A stretch of DNA of 64,000 bases, taken from contig NZ_MAUE01000015.1 in the NCBI RefSeq assembly GCF_001702265.1, forward strand, positions 1 through 64,000. Direction: 5' to 3'. The notes under the pieces are model-generated. The model was given only the letters and a program-made list of their open reading frames with translations, was not told where the DNA came from and did no database searches. Position numbers and translations under genes: made by a program. The stretch's first letter is position 1. Every line of letters begins with the position of its first letter. Shown piece by piece: positions 27,694 through 36,304 of the stretch. This stretch comes from Pseudomonas aylmerensis. Its GTDB lineage: Bacteria > Pseudomonadota > Gammaproteobacteria > Pseudomonadales > Pseudomonadaceae.

Positions 27694-28662
27694 TCAGCCC
27701 TTGAACCGTGCCAGCAACCAAAGAAAATACGGCGCGCCAATCACCGCCGTGAGCACCCCCGCAGGGATTTCGCTGGGCGCAATCAAGCTGCGCCCGAGGG
27801 TGTCGGCGAGCACCAGCAGCAGCGCGCCGATCAGCATCGCTGCCGGCAGCAAATAGTGGTGATGTCCGCCGACCAGGCGCCGCGCCATGTGCGGTGCGAC
27901 CAGGCCGATAAACCCGATCGGGCCGATCACGCCCACCCCCAGGCTGGTGAGCAGCACCGCGCAAGCCATTGCCAGCCAGCGCGTGCGGCCCAGCGCGGTG
28001 CCCAGGCTGTGGGCGGCTTCATCGCCCAGGGCGATCAGGTTGAGCGGCTTGGCCAGGCACAATCCCAGCGGGATCAGCACCAGGAACGGCAGCACCAGCG
28101 CCACATGGTGCCAGTTGCGGCTCCACAGGCTGCCGGTCAGCGCGAGCAAGGCGGTGTTGATATCCAGCGGATGAGACAGGATCAGAAACTCGGTGACGCT
28201 GGACAGGGTCACCGCAATCGCCACCCCGGACAGCGCAAAGCGCACCCCGGAAAAACTCACGCCGGTGTTGTACAGCGCCAGCAGCAACGCGCCGCCGGCA
28301 CCGCCCAGGCACGCCACCAGCGGCAGCCAGGCGATCGGCAGGTGCGGCCAGCCGATGATCGCCACGGTCAGCGCCAATCCCGCGCCTTGGGTCACGCCGA
28401 GGATTTCCGGCGAGGCCAGCGGGTTGCGAATCACCCCCTGCACAATCGCCCCGGCCAGGCCGAATGCGCAGCCTGCGAGGATCGCGATCAGGCTGCGTGG
28501 CAGGCGGTGGTTCCACACTTCAAAGTCGAGCGCGTCATGGACCAGCAGGCGGTCCAACACGGTCTCCGGCGTGAGCCACACGGTGCCCGCGCTGAGGCTG
28601 ACAAAGACCGCCAGCAGCAACAGGCCGAGCAACAGCCAGAGGCGCAATCGTGGCTGGGTCAT
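27694..28662 (-). CDS. fecD: Iron-siderophore ABC permease (FecCD family), FecD-like
   Basis: This 322-residue permease has multiple transmembrane segments and the family motif for siderophore permeases (GCAFGLAGAIVQGVIRNPLASPEILGVTQGA). It overlaps the FecC-like gene by four bases. The two permeases form a heterodimer with two copies of the ATPase. Confidence 0.88.
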   Translation of the reverse strand: MTQPRLRLWLLLGLLLLAVFVSLSAGTVWLTPETVLDRLLVHDALDFEVWNHRLPRSLIAILAGCAFGLAGAIVQGVIRNPLASPEILGVTQGAGLALTVAIIGWPHLPIAWLPLVACLGGAGGALLLALYNTGVSFSGVRFALSGVAIAVTLSSVTEFLILSHPLDINTALLALTGSLWSRNWHHVALVLPFLVLIPLGLCLAKPLNLIALGDEAAHSLGTALGRTRWLAMACAVLLTSLGVGVIGPIGFIGLVAPHMARRLVGGHHHYLLPAAMLIGALLLVLADTLGRSLIAPSEIPAGVLTAVIGAPYFLWLLARFKG

Positions 28663-29648
28663 AGGGCACGCCTGGCGAGAAAGAGGAAGAACGGCGCACC
28701 AATCAACGCGGTGACCACCCCGGCCGGGGTTTCCACCGGGAAGGCCACGGCGCGGCTGAGCAGGTCGGCGCCCAGCACGATCACCGCACCCAATACCGCG
28801 CTCAGCGGGATCAGCCAGCGGTAATCATTGCCGAGAAACTGGCGCAGGATATTCGGCGCGATCAGCCCGACAAAACCAATCGGCCCTACCGCGCAAACGC
28901 TAGCGCCCACCAGCAACAGGCTGGCGACAAACACCTGCAGGCGCAGGCTGGCGAGGCCCACGCCCAACGAGCGCGCGGCGTCTTCGCCGAGGTTGATCAG
29001 GTTCAAGCGCGGCGCGCACCACAGCGCCCACAGGCCGCCGATCAAGGTGCACGGCCAAAGCAATTGCACCTGCGTCGCACCGACGTTGGCCAGGGAACCG
29101 GCCAGCCAGTTCAACACGCTTTGCGCCTGGGCCTCGACCAGGATCACGGTGAGGCGGGTCAAGGCAGCACACAAGGCTGCGACGGCAACGCCCGCCAATA
29201 CCAGGCGCCCCTGGGCCGTGGTCGGCGACCAGGCGCCGCCCAGGCTGAACACCGTGATCCAGGCCAGTGCGCCGCCCAGGCAGGTCATCAGCAAGGCGCC
29301 ACCGGCGAACGGCAACGCGACCAACCCGGTGGAAAACAACGCAAGCCCCAACGCCGCCCCCGCCGTCACGCCGAACAACGAAGGCGATGCCAGGCGGTTG
29401 CGGGTGATGCCTTGCATCAGCGCCCCGGCCAGGCCCAGGCAAGCCCCCACCAACGCCGCGCACAGCGCTCGCGGCACACGCAACTGAGCCACGATATAGG
29501 CCATGTTGCCGCCGACACGGCCCTGATGAACCAGGCCGTTCCAGGCATCCGCCGCCGTCAGGGTGAACGGTGACCAGCTGTACAACGACAGCCAGAACAA
29601 CCCGGCGCCGAGCAGCAGAATGCCGGCTGCCGCCACACTGCGCGCCAT
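28659..29648 (-). CDS. fecC: Iron-siderophore ABC permease (FecCD family), FecC-like
   Basis: The 329-residue permease has the FecCD motif GACLGLAGALMQGITRNRLASPSLFGVTAGA and about nine to ten hydrophobic segments. It lies two bases after the binding protein stop and overlaps the next permease. Order and pairing match ferric citrate or hydroxamate importers. Confidence 0.88.
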   Translation of the reverse strand: MARSVAAAGILLLGAGLFWLSLYSWSPFTLTAADAWNGLVHQGRVGGNMAYIVAQLRVPRALCAALVGACLGLAGALMQGITRNRLASPSLFGVTAGAALGLALFSTGLVALPFAGGALLMTCLGGALAWITVFSLGGAWSPTTAQGRLVLAGVAVAALCAALTRLTVILVEAQAQSVLNWLAGSLANVGATQVQLLWPCTLIGGLWALWCAPRLNLINLGEDAARSLGVGLASLRLQVFVASLLLVGASVCAVGPIGFVGLIAPNILRQFLGNDYRWLIPLSAVLGAVIVLGADLLSRAVAFPVETPAGVVTALIGAPFFLFLARRAL

Positions 29649-29650
29649 GC

Positions 29651-30571
29651 TTATTGGCTCAGTACGGCTTTACCGCCCTTGAGAATCGCCAACGCGTCTT
29701 CGGCAATCTGCTCCGACGCCAGCACCCCACGGTTACGCGCCCAGCTGTCGCCATCCACTTCGGCCACCTGCTGGTGACGTACGGCGCCGAGCACTTGCCA
29801 CAGCGGCTGCTTGCTCCAGCTGTCGACGATGCTCGGGCGGCGGTAATGGCCGACCAGCAACCAACCCGGGTCGAGGGCGAGGAGTTGCTCCAGGCTGACG
29901 AATTCGGTCGGCGCCGCATTCGCGCGTACCGCTGGCACCTTCAGGCCGATCGCCTGCAGTACGCTGCCCGCGTAGGAGTCCGGGCCGTGCACCGAGAAGC
30001 TGTCTTCCCGCGCGACACCAAACAATACGTTGGTGCCGGCGGGGATCTGCGCGGCGATTTTTTTCAGGTTGTCGCGGTTCTGCGCGATACGCGCTTGCAT
30101 CTGCGGGCCTTTGCCGAGGGCCTTGCCGATCAGTTCGGCGGACTTGAGGCTGCCCTGGTAATCCTCGCCGCGCGAGGGCAGCAACAGGGTCGGCGCAATG
30201 CTTGCCAAGTCGCTGTACAGCGCCTGATGACGGTTAAGGTCGGCAACGATCAGGTCCGGCTTGAGCCGGGCGATTTCCTCGATGCTCGGCTGCGAACGCA
30301 GGCCCACGGATTGCCACTGGCCGATGGCTTGGCGCACCCTGGGCAGCACGCGGTTGGCGTCGCCATCGTCGGCGGCGCCAACGGGTGTGACGTCGACGGC
30401 GGCCAGGCTGTCGAGAAAGGAGAACTCCAGCACCACCACGCGCTTGGGCGCATCCGGCAGATGCACGGCGTGCTGGCCGTCATTGAGGTCGATGGGCGCA
30501 GCGCTTAATACGCTTGAAGAAAACGCCAGGAGGCAGGCGGCAAGGGTCGGGATGGAGCGCAGCATTCGCAT
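29651..30571 (-). CDS. fecB: Periplasmic siderophore-binding protein (FecB-like)
   Basis: This 306-residue protein has a signal peptide (LAACLLAFSSSVLSAA) and the TroA-like/PeripBP_2 fold: RVVVLEFSFLDSLAAVDVTPVG, IEEIARLKPDLIVAD and GSVLQAIGLKVPA. The ATG at 30571 has GAGG upstream; an ATG two codons downstream is possible. A candidate Fur box lies about 85-103 bases upstream. The name follows the gene order; ligand is unproven. Confidence 0.87.
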   Translation of the reverse strand: MRMLRSIPTLAACLLAFSSSVLSAAPIDLNDGQHAVHLPDAPKRVVVLEFSFLDSLAAVDVTPVGAADDGDANRVLPRVRQAIGQWQSVGLRSQPSIEEIARLKPDLIVADLNRHQALYSDLASIAPTLLLPSRGEDYQGSLKSAELIGKALGKGPQMQARIAQNRDNLKKIAAQIPAGTNVLFGVAREDSFSVHGPDSYAGSVLQAIGLKVPAVRANAAPTEFVSLEQLLALDPGWLLVGHYRRPSIVDSWSKQPLWQVLGAVRHQQVAEVDGDSWARNRGVLASEQIAEDALAILKGGKAVLSQ

Positions 30572-30655
30572 GACAAGTACCTCGGCGTTAAAACACCCCG
30601 GCTAGACAGGCTGGGGAAAACGGCGGGTACTATTCCATATCGGCGCGGCGTGATC

Positions 30656-30674
30656 AAAAAACATTCTCATTTCC
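30656..30674 (-). promoter_or_regulatory. Candidate Fur box upstream of fecBCDE-like operon
   Basis: Read on the minus strand, GGAAATGAGAATGTTTTTT matches the 19-bp Fur consensus at about 12 positions. It lies 85 bases upstream of the fecB-like start. No comparable match is seen upstream of the receptor at 33545. Confidence 0.5.
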
Positions 30675-30696
30675 ACCATGGGAACGGGCTTGCTGT

Positions 30697-30930
30697 GTTG
30701 AGCAAGCCTGTTGGGGTCAGCAAACTTGTTGGGGTGAGCAGGCTTGTTGGAGTCAGCAAATTTATTGTGGTGAGCAGGCTTGTTGGAGTCAGCAAATTTA
30801 TTGTGGTGAGCAGGTTTGTTGGAGTCAGCAAACTTGTTGGGGTGAGCAGGCTTGTTGGAGTCAACAAACTTATTGGGGTGAGCGGGCTTGTTGGAGTCAG
30901 CAAATTTATTGTGGTGAGCACGCTCCTGTG
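30697..30930. repeat. 18-bp minisatellite, 13 units
   Basis: Thirteen contiguous 18-bp units with no insertions or deletions alternate between type a (GGTGAGCAGGCTTGTTGG) and type b (AGTCAGCAAATTTATTGT), so the true repeat is a 36-bp dimer. Because 18 is a multiple of three, frames stay open on both strands, giving a 12-residue repeat on the minus strand. Unit 11 matches the adjacent REP arm at 14 of 18 positions, so it probably arose from a REP sequence. It joins the inverted repeat at 30927. Confidence 0.92.
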
Positions 30931-31061
30931 GCGAGCGGGCTTGCCCCGCGTTGGGCTGCGCAGCAGCCCCAAAACAGATCAGCATGGAATGCCTGGCACA
31001 CCGCATTTTGCTTGAAAGGGGCTGCTGCGCAGCCCAACGCGGGGCAAGCCCGCTCGCCACA
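30927..31061. repeat. Perfect 44-bp inverted repeat (giant hairpin) with REP ends
   Basis: Arms 30927-30970 and 31018-31061 are perfectly complementary over 44 bases, around a 47-base loop. Each arm begins with REP-like GCGAGCGGGCTTGCCCCGC and continues TTGGGCTGCGCAGCAGCCCC. It lies between the siderophore importer and the receptor gene. The remainder of 30572-31139 holds no convincing gene. Confidence 0.93.
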
Positions 31062-31139
31062 AAAGATCCTGCGCACCCCGCCCTGCAGGCTCACCTTAGA
31101 AAGCCTGAGAAAGCCCCCCAGGCATACCCGTCACAGCGA

Positions 31140-33545
31140 TCAGAAATCGACAGTAGCCGACAGCAAATACGTACGCGGTGTCGACAGGGTCAGTCCCGGC
31201 TCGCTGTCATCCGACGCTCCCGCCGAACTCCAGTAGCGTTTATCGGCGACGTTTTCCACGTTCGCGCGCAAGGTAATGTGCTTGTCATCCACCTTGAACG
31301 CATAGCGCGCGCCGACGTCGACACGGTTCCAAGCGTCGATCTCCTTGACGTTGGAGGTGTCCAGGTACTGCGAGCTGGAGTAGATGCCACGGCTGGTCAG
31401 GGTCAAACCTTCGAGGCCCGGCACATCCCATTCGGCGCCGAGGTTGACGTTGTACTTGGGCGTGGCCGGCGCGCGGTTGCCGTTGGTGGCGCCGTTGGTG
31501 GTGTCCTGCAGCTTGCTGTCGATGTACATCACCCCGCCGAGCAGGCGTACGCCCTTGAGCGGCTCGCCGAACATGCTCAGCTCCGCCCCGGTGTTCTGGC
31601 GCTTGCCGTTGGGACCGAACACCGTCGTGATGGCATTGGTTTCGTAGGCAGGCTGCTTGATACGGAACACCGCAGCGGTCACCGCAAAGGCGCCGGCGTC
31701 GTATTTGGCGCCGACTTCCACCTGGCGGCTGATGAACGGCGGGAAGATTTCATCGTCGTTGGCCGAGGTCGACGGCGCGACCTTGCCCTGGCTCAGGCCT
31801 TCCATGTAGTTGGCATACAGTGACAGCTTGTCGGTGGCCTTGAACAACAGGCCACCGGACGGCGAGATCTTTTCTTCGTCGTAGGCGGTGCGGCCTTTGA
31901 CCCCGTTGTTCCAGTCATCCACCTTGACCCGCTGCCAGCGCGCGCCGAGGGTCAACAGCAGGCGGTCGTCGAAGAAGCCCAGGGTGTCGGACAACGCCAC
32001 GCCGCTGAAGCGGTTCTCGGTGTAGACCTTCGGATCGGGGCGGGTTTGCACCGAGGGTGTCGGTATCTGCACCGGGTTGTAGAGGTTGCTGCGGCCCTGC
32101 GCATACCGTGCGCCGCCGTTTTCGAAATCCATATAGAAGTAGCTGGCGGCCAGGTTGACCTCATGGCTCACCGAGCCGGTCTGGAACCAGTTGCGCACGC
32201 CGGCGGTGTAGGTGCGCACATTTTCATCGCGGGTGAAATCGCGCGGCAGCACCAGGAAGTCGCCGGCGGCGTTGGTCACAGACACTGCATGGCGCAGGAA
32301 GTCGTGGTTACTTTTGCGCGCGCCCATACCGCCGTACAGCATCACGTTATCGCTGAGGTCGTACTCGGCGTTGACCGTCCCGAAGGTGTCGTTGGTGCTG
32401 GCCTTGCTCCAGGACTGCGCGTAATTGCGACGCACATCGTTGGCGCTCGGCACCGGCGCATTGGCTGCCACCTGCACCCGCTCCTGCGGGGCATCAGTGT
32501 CGCGCTCGGTGTGACCGATATCCGTGGAGAGGCGCAGGCGCTCGCCACGAAAATCCAGGCCAAGCACGGCCATTTCACGGTCGACACTCTGGTGTTCCCA
32601 CTCGGTGTCGCCGGACTGCTTGACGCCGTTGAAGCGGATACCGAACTTGTTGTCCTCGCCAAAGCGCCGTCCTACATCCACGGCGCCGCCGGCCTGGCTG
32701 TCGGAGGCCCAGTTGCCGGTAAACGAGTTGATGTCCTTGTCGGTGGCGCGCTTGGGCACCACGTTGATCCCGCCGCCCACGCTGCCACGCGGCGAGATGC
32801 CGTTGATCAACTGGGTCGGGCCTTTGAAGATGTCGACGCGGTCGGCCATTTCCATGTCGATGGTGTAGGTCGGCAACACGCCGTAGAGGCCGTTGTAGGC
32901 CACATCGCTGTTGAACAGGCTGAAGCCGCGGATGGTGAACTGTTCATAGCGCCCACCGGCCGGGTTGGTGGCGCGTACCGACGGGTCGCTGGCAATCAGG
33001 TCACCGAGCGTGCGCGCCTGCTGGTTCTTCACCGCATCCTGGGTGTAGGTGGTCATGCTGAACGGGGTTTCCATGAAATCCCGCGTGCCCAGCAGGCCCT
33101 GCGAGCCGCGCCGCGCCACCTGGCCACCGGCGTAGGTGTCGCCGTCGTAGAGGCCGGTGGTGCCGAGAATCGAGGTCGGCGCCAGCTCCAGGCTGCTGCC
33201 ATCCGGTATCGGCACCAGCATGTAATCGCGGTCGCCCATCGGTTGCAATTGCAGACCCGACCCTTGCAGCAAGCGGGCAAAGCCCTCCTCCACCCCATAT
33301 TCACCGGACAAGCCACTGCTGCTGCGGCCGCTGACCAGCGCCGGGTCGACGGACAGGTTGACGCCCGACAACCCGGCAAACCGGGTCAGCGCCGCGCTCA
33401 GGCTGCCGGCCGGCACCTGGTAACTGCGCCGGGCGGCAGTGTCTTCGGCATAGCTTACGGGGACGAACAACGGGCTGGCGCTGAGGCTCAGCATCAGGCT
33501 CAGTTTCAGCAACGGGCGCAAGCGCAAAGGTAGAACTGCGGGCAT
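31140..33545 (-). CDS. TonB-dependent siderophore receptor with N-terminal STN signalling domain
   Basis: This 801-residue receptor has a signal peptide (LSLMLSLSASPLFVPVSYA), an STN domain (YQVPAGSLSAALTRFAGLSG to QPMGDRDYMLV), a plug (FSMTTYTQDAVKNQQARTLGDLI, FTIRGFSLFNSDVAYNGLYG, GGINVVPKRATDKD) and a barrel ending in TYLLSATVDF. The plug resembles hydroxamate receptors such as FiuA/FoxA. An STN domain normally talks to an anti-sigma/sigma pair (FecR/FecI type), but none is adjacent. The first ATG of the frame is 33545. It is on the same strand as the importer genes downstream, beyond the hairpin region. Confidence 0.93.
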   Translation of the reverse strand: MPAVLPLRLRPLLKLSLMLSLSASPLFVPVSYAEDTAARRSYQVPAGSLSAALTRFAGLSGVNLSVDPALVSGRSSSGLSGEYGVEEGFARLLQGSGLQLQPMGDRDYMLVPIPDGSSLELAPTSILGTTGLYDGDTYAGGQVARRGSQGLLGTRDFMETPFSMTTYTQDAVKNQQARTLGDLIASDPSVRATNPAGGRYEQFTIRGFSLFNSDVAYNGLYGVLPTYTIDMEMADRVDIFKGPTQLINGISPRGSVGGGINVVPKRATDKDINSFTGNWASDSQAGGAVDVGRRFGEDNKFGIRFNGVKQSGDTEWEHQSVDREMAVLGLDFRGERLRLSTDIGHTERDTDAPQERVQVAANAPVPSANDVRRNYAQSWSKASTNDTFGTVNAEYDLSDNVMLYGGMGARKSNHDFLRHAVSVTNAAGDFLVLPRDFTRDENVRTYTAGVRNWFQTGSVSHEVNLAASYFYMDFENGGARYAQGRSNLYNPVQIPTPSVQTRPDPKVYTENRFSGVALSDTLGFFDDRLLLTLGARWQRVKVDDWNNGVKGRTAYDEEKISPSGGLLFKATDKLSLYANYMEGLSQGKVAPSTSANDDEIFPPFISRQVEVGAKYDAGAFAVTAAVFRIKQPAYETNAITTVFGPNGKRQNTGAELSMFGEPLKGVRLLGGVMYIDSKLQDTTNGATNGNRAPATPKYNVNLGAEWDVPGLEGLTLTSRGIYSSSQYLDTSNVKEIDAWNRVDVGARYAFKVDDKHITLRANVENVADKRYWSSAGASDDSEPGLTLSTPRTYLLSATVDF

Positions 33546-33791
33546 TGGAGGAAGCTCTCGATTTTGTTCACTTGCCTGGAATGACAGGCGAGGCGAAAAA
33601 AGGGGACAGGCTTCGGCCAACTTTCTTCAACATCGCAGGGAAATGGCGACGCCACCTCCCTGAAAAATGGGGAAAAGAGCCACAAGAGTTTCGGATTTTT
33701 CGAAGCGTGCGTTTATGTAGTCTTTTTTATAAAGGAACTCCCACGAAGCTTCCGGGTCGGCTGATGTACCTATTTTCATTTCACTACACGG

Positions 33792-34644
33792 ATGGGTCGG
33801 ATGAAACAGATGTCCTTCGTCGAGACCGAGCATGCTGGCGCCGCCAAGGACGCTCTGTATGCCCGCCTCTCAGGCCCCAGGCACGCTAACGCAAGCCAGC
33901 AGGCTGTGCACGACTTTGATAGCTGTCGGAATATCGAATCAGGCGCCGTATTCATTATTGCCTCCGGCCTGTCAGCCAAGTCGTTCCCGTTCGAAACGTT
34001 TGCGCACGTGCCAATGATCACGATGAATGGCGCTGTCTCAATGTTTCTGAACACAGACATCCAACCGTTTTTTTACGCCTGCACCGACAGAAGCTTCTCC
34101 AAGCAACAGCCGGATTTATTCAAATACGCCATGGCAACCAGCAAACGCGTGGCGCTGTGGGAGGACCATGCGCGATCGTCCCGTGCGCGCCCGACCGGGC
34201 AGCTCTATCGGCTGACCAAGGCGAAAAGACCCTCCTGGCTCGATGCGGCCATGGGCAGACACGCTGCCCTGGTGGCTGACCACTCCCTGCTCGCAATGCG
34301 CAAAAGGCCGGTAGGCTTCAGCAAAGACATGAGCAAGGGCTTTTTCGACGCACGAACCGTGGCCTACCTGGCCATCCAGTTGGCCTACCACGCAGGCTTC
34401 ACCAAGGTCTTTCTGGTCGGCGTCGACCTGCATGAAAATTCGGGACGAGACCCAAGACTCGGTCAAGTCGCCCTGCGGGCTCGATGAACACTATGAAACC
34501 CGCATCCTTCCCTCGCTCGAGCTGATGTCCAGGAAGGTCATGGGTGATGACTTCATGGTGTACAACTTCTCCGACTGCTCGCGGATCCCAGAGAGCGTCA
34601 TACCCCGCGTGACGCTGGGGGAAGTCCAGGCGATGCTCCAGTAA
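33792..34644 (+). pseudogene. LPS core/lipopolysaccharide biosynthesis-type gene, frameshifted
   Basis: Two overlapping frames belong to one gene. The first (33792 to about 34450) reads MSFVETEHAGAAKDALYARLSG through VAYLAIQLAYHAGFTKVFLVGVDLHEN and then runs out of sense. The second (34432-34644) resumes with KSPCGLDEHYETRILPSLELMSRKVM. Intact relatives in Pseudomonas, recognised from memory as LPS biosynthesis or MptE-like proteins, read through without a break. A small deletion near 34440-34455 is the likely cause. Start choice between the ATGs at 33792 and 33801 is open; no strong ribosome-binding site is seen. A sequencing error cannot be excluded. Confidence 0.75.
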
Positions 34645-34696
34645 GCCTACGCGCACTCAGGGCCCAGCCCTGGAGCGCGCCGATCACGCTCCCCCT

Positions 34697-35245
34697 TCAA
34701 TCGCCGCGGCCGGGCAGCATGCCTGCGAGCACGTTGTCCTTGTCAATGAAGTGATGCTTCAGCGCCACCAGTGCATGCCCACCCACAAGTACCCCGCATA
34801 GCCAGGCAGTGTAGGTGTGGATGGCCTTCGCCAAGTCATAGAGACTTTGATCAGGCTCCACCAGCGGCGGCAACAGCAACAACCCGGCGAGCAGGATGGG
34901 TTTGTCTGCAACCGAACTCCAGTACCAGCCAGACATCGGCAACCCCACAAGCGCGACGCCGTACAACAGCAGATGACCGACGAACGCGCCCCGCTGCATC
35001 AGCGGGCTCATCGTCGCAGGCATCGCTGGGGCCGCATGTGTAAGACGCCAGCCAACACGCAGGACGATAAGCAAGAGCAGAACGCTGGCCATCGCCTTAT
35101 GGACAAAGGTGAGCTGGTGCTGAGGGTTAAGCTCATCGCGCCAATGCACCGCCACAATCCCGACAAACCAAGCCGCCACCCAGATCAGCGCCATGCCCCA
35201 GTGCAACCACTTCGCGGTGGCCGTATAGCTTTCTGCCTTCGACAT
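34697..35245 (-). CDS. Cytochrome b561 family membrane protein
   Basis: This 182-residue integral membrane protein has four hydrophobic segments (WGMALIWVAAWFVGIVAV, SVLLLLIVLRVGWRLTH, HLLLYGVALVGLPMSGWYW, HTYTAWLCGVLVGGHALVAL) with the histidines expected for heme b ligands (including those in TAKWLHW, LTFVHKAMA and GGHALVALKHH). It may transfer electrons from the quinone pool. GGGAGG lies eight bases before the ATG at 35245. Confidence 0.9.
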   Translation of the reverse strand: MSKAESYTATAKWLHWGMALIWVAAWFVGIVAVHWRDELNPQHQLTFVHKAMASVLLLLIVLRVGWRLTHAAPAMPATMSPLMQRGAFVGHLLLYGVALVGLPMSGWYWSSVADKPILLAGLLLLPPLVEPDQSLYDLAKAIHTYTAWLCGVLVGGHALVALKHHFIDKDNVLAGMLPGRGD

Positions 35246-35451
35246 TCGGATAGCCCTCCCTTTCTTAGAAGCTTGGATTATCGTCAATAGGCGTTATCGA
35301 AAAACCGTAAAATGCCGATGATGATGATCGAGTTTTCTGATTTTTCAGGGGGGACGGCGGGTATTCAGATAGGCTGCAGCAGTAGCAAAGTGGGGACTTC
35401 ACCGACCTTCGCGGTCAGCGTGCGAAGCGCGATTATTTTTTTGCGGGCATG

Positions 35452-35479
35452 AAAAAGCCCAATCGTTTCAGATTGGGCT
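35452..35479 (-). terminator. Rho-independent terminator for tRNA-Pro
   Basis: Stem AGCCCAATC/GATTGGGCT with six-base loop, followed on the minus strand by TTTTTC. It begins 15 bases beyond the tRNA 3' end. Confidence 0.85.
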
Positions 35480-35494
35480 AAGTCATTGAAAATA

Positions 35495-35571
35495 TGGTCG
35501 GGACGGAGTGATTCGAACACTCGACCCCTAGCACCCCATGCTAGTGCGCTACCGGACTGCGCTACGCCCCG
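35495..35571 (-). tRNA. tRNA-Pro(GGG), CCA encoded
   Basis: A 77-nt cloverleaf is visible: acceptor CGGGGCG/CGTCCCG (one G-U), D-arm GCGC/GCGC, anticodon stem CTAGC/GCTAG with loop ATGGGGT (anticodon GGG at positions 3-5), T-arm GAGTG/CACTC with TTCGAAT. The encoded ACCA end is at 35495-35498. This tRNA lies downstream of ihfA-merR, as in other pseudomonads. Confidence 0.95.
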
Positions 35572-35661
35572 ACTAGGCGTGTTACTGGGTTTGCTTCGCA
35601 ACGAAGCGATCAGGAATATACCGCAAGCTTTTGAAATGTGGAAGTATTTTAAAAGCCGGAT

Positions 35662-36018
35662 TTATTTCTTCAAAACCACCAGCACATCTTCGAGTTCGGA
35701 GATCATCTGGCGGATCAGTTGCTTGTATTGGGTGGTGTCGTCTTTGGCTTCATCACCGGACATGCGCTGGCGCGCACCACTGATGGTGAACCCCTGGTCG
35801 TACAGCAACGCACGGATCTGTCGGATCATCAGCACATCCTGGCGCTGATAATACCGACGGTTCCCGGTGCGTTTGACGGGGTTGAGTTGAGGAAACTCCT
35901 GCTCCCAATAGCGCAGCACGTGCGGCTTTACCGCGCATAGCTCGCTGACTTCACCAATGGTGAAGTAGCGTTTGCCTGGGATGACGGGTAGCTCGTCGTT
36001 ATGACTTGGTTCCAGCAT
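35662..36018 (-). CDS. MerR-family transcriptional regulator
   Basis: This 118-residue protein has a MerR winged helix ([48 protein letters not shown]) and a short C-terminal coiled coil, with no metal-binding cysteines, so a metal-sensor role is unlikely. It starts at 36018 within the end of ihfA (20-base overlap) and is a standard neighbour of ihfA in Pseudomonas. Its targets are unknown. Confidence 0.9.
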   Translation of the reverse strand: MLEPSHNDELPVIPGKRYFTIGEVSELCAVKPHVLRYWEQEFPQLNPVKRTGNRRYYQRQDVLMIRQIRALLYDQGFTISGARQRMSGDEAKDDTTQYKQLIRQMISELEDVLVVLKK

Positions 36019-36301
36019 AAGCCTCAACTCGGGCCTTCAACTTCTGCCCTGGACGAAAGGTGACCACACGGCGAGCCGTGATCGGGATTTCTTCTCCCGT
36101 TTTTGGATTGCGGCCAGGCCGCTGGCGTTTGTCCCGCAGGTCAAAATTGCCGAAACCGGACAATTTGACCTGCTCATTGTCTTCCAGAGCGTGCCTGATC
36201 TCTTCAAAAAACAGCTCGACCAATTCCTTGGCCTCGCGTTTGTTCAGACCCAACTCTTCGTACAGACGTTCCGCCATCTCAGCTTTCGTCAAAGCCCCCA
36301 T
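35999..36301 (-). CDS. ihfA: Integration host factor alpha subunit
   Basis: This 100-residue DNA-bending protein carries the HU/IHF signature ([20 protein letters not shown]) and the proline loop that enters the minor groove. It forms a heterodimer with IhfB. It starts three bases after the pheT stop, the usual arrangement. An IHF consensus site in this window lies upstream of ansB. Confidence 0.98.
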   Translation of the reverse strand: MGALTKAEMAERLYEELGLNKREAKELVELFFEEIRHALEDNEQVKLSGFGNFDLRDKRQRPGRNPKTGEEIPITARRVVTFRPGQKLKARVEAYAGTKS

Positions 36302-36304
36302 ACG

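Noticed and set aside
30697..30930. CRISPR array
   Set aside because: Units are contiguous without distinct spacers and there is no cas gene.
30602..31060. 152-codon minus-strand frame and 121-codon plus-strand frame across the minisatellite
   Set aside because: Both are open because the unit is 18 bases long; no start signals and no conserved domain.
34432..34644. Separate 70-residue gene
   Set aside because: It is the continuation of the LPS-type gene in another frame rather than an independent gene.
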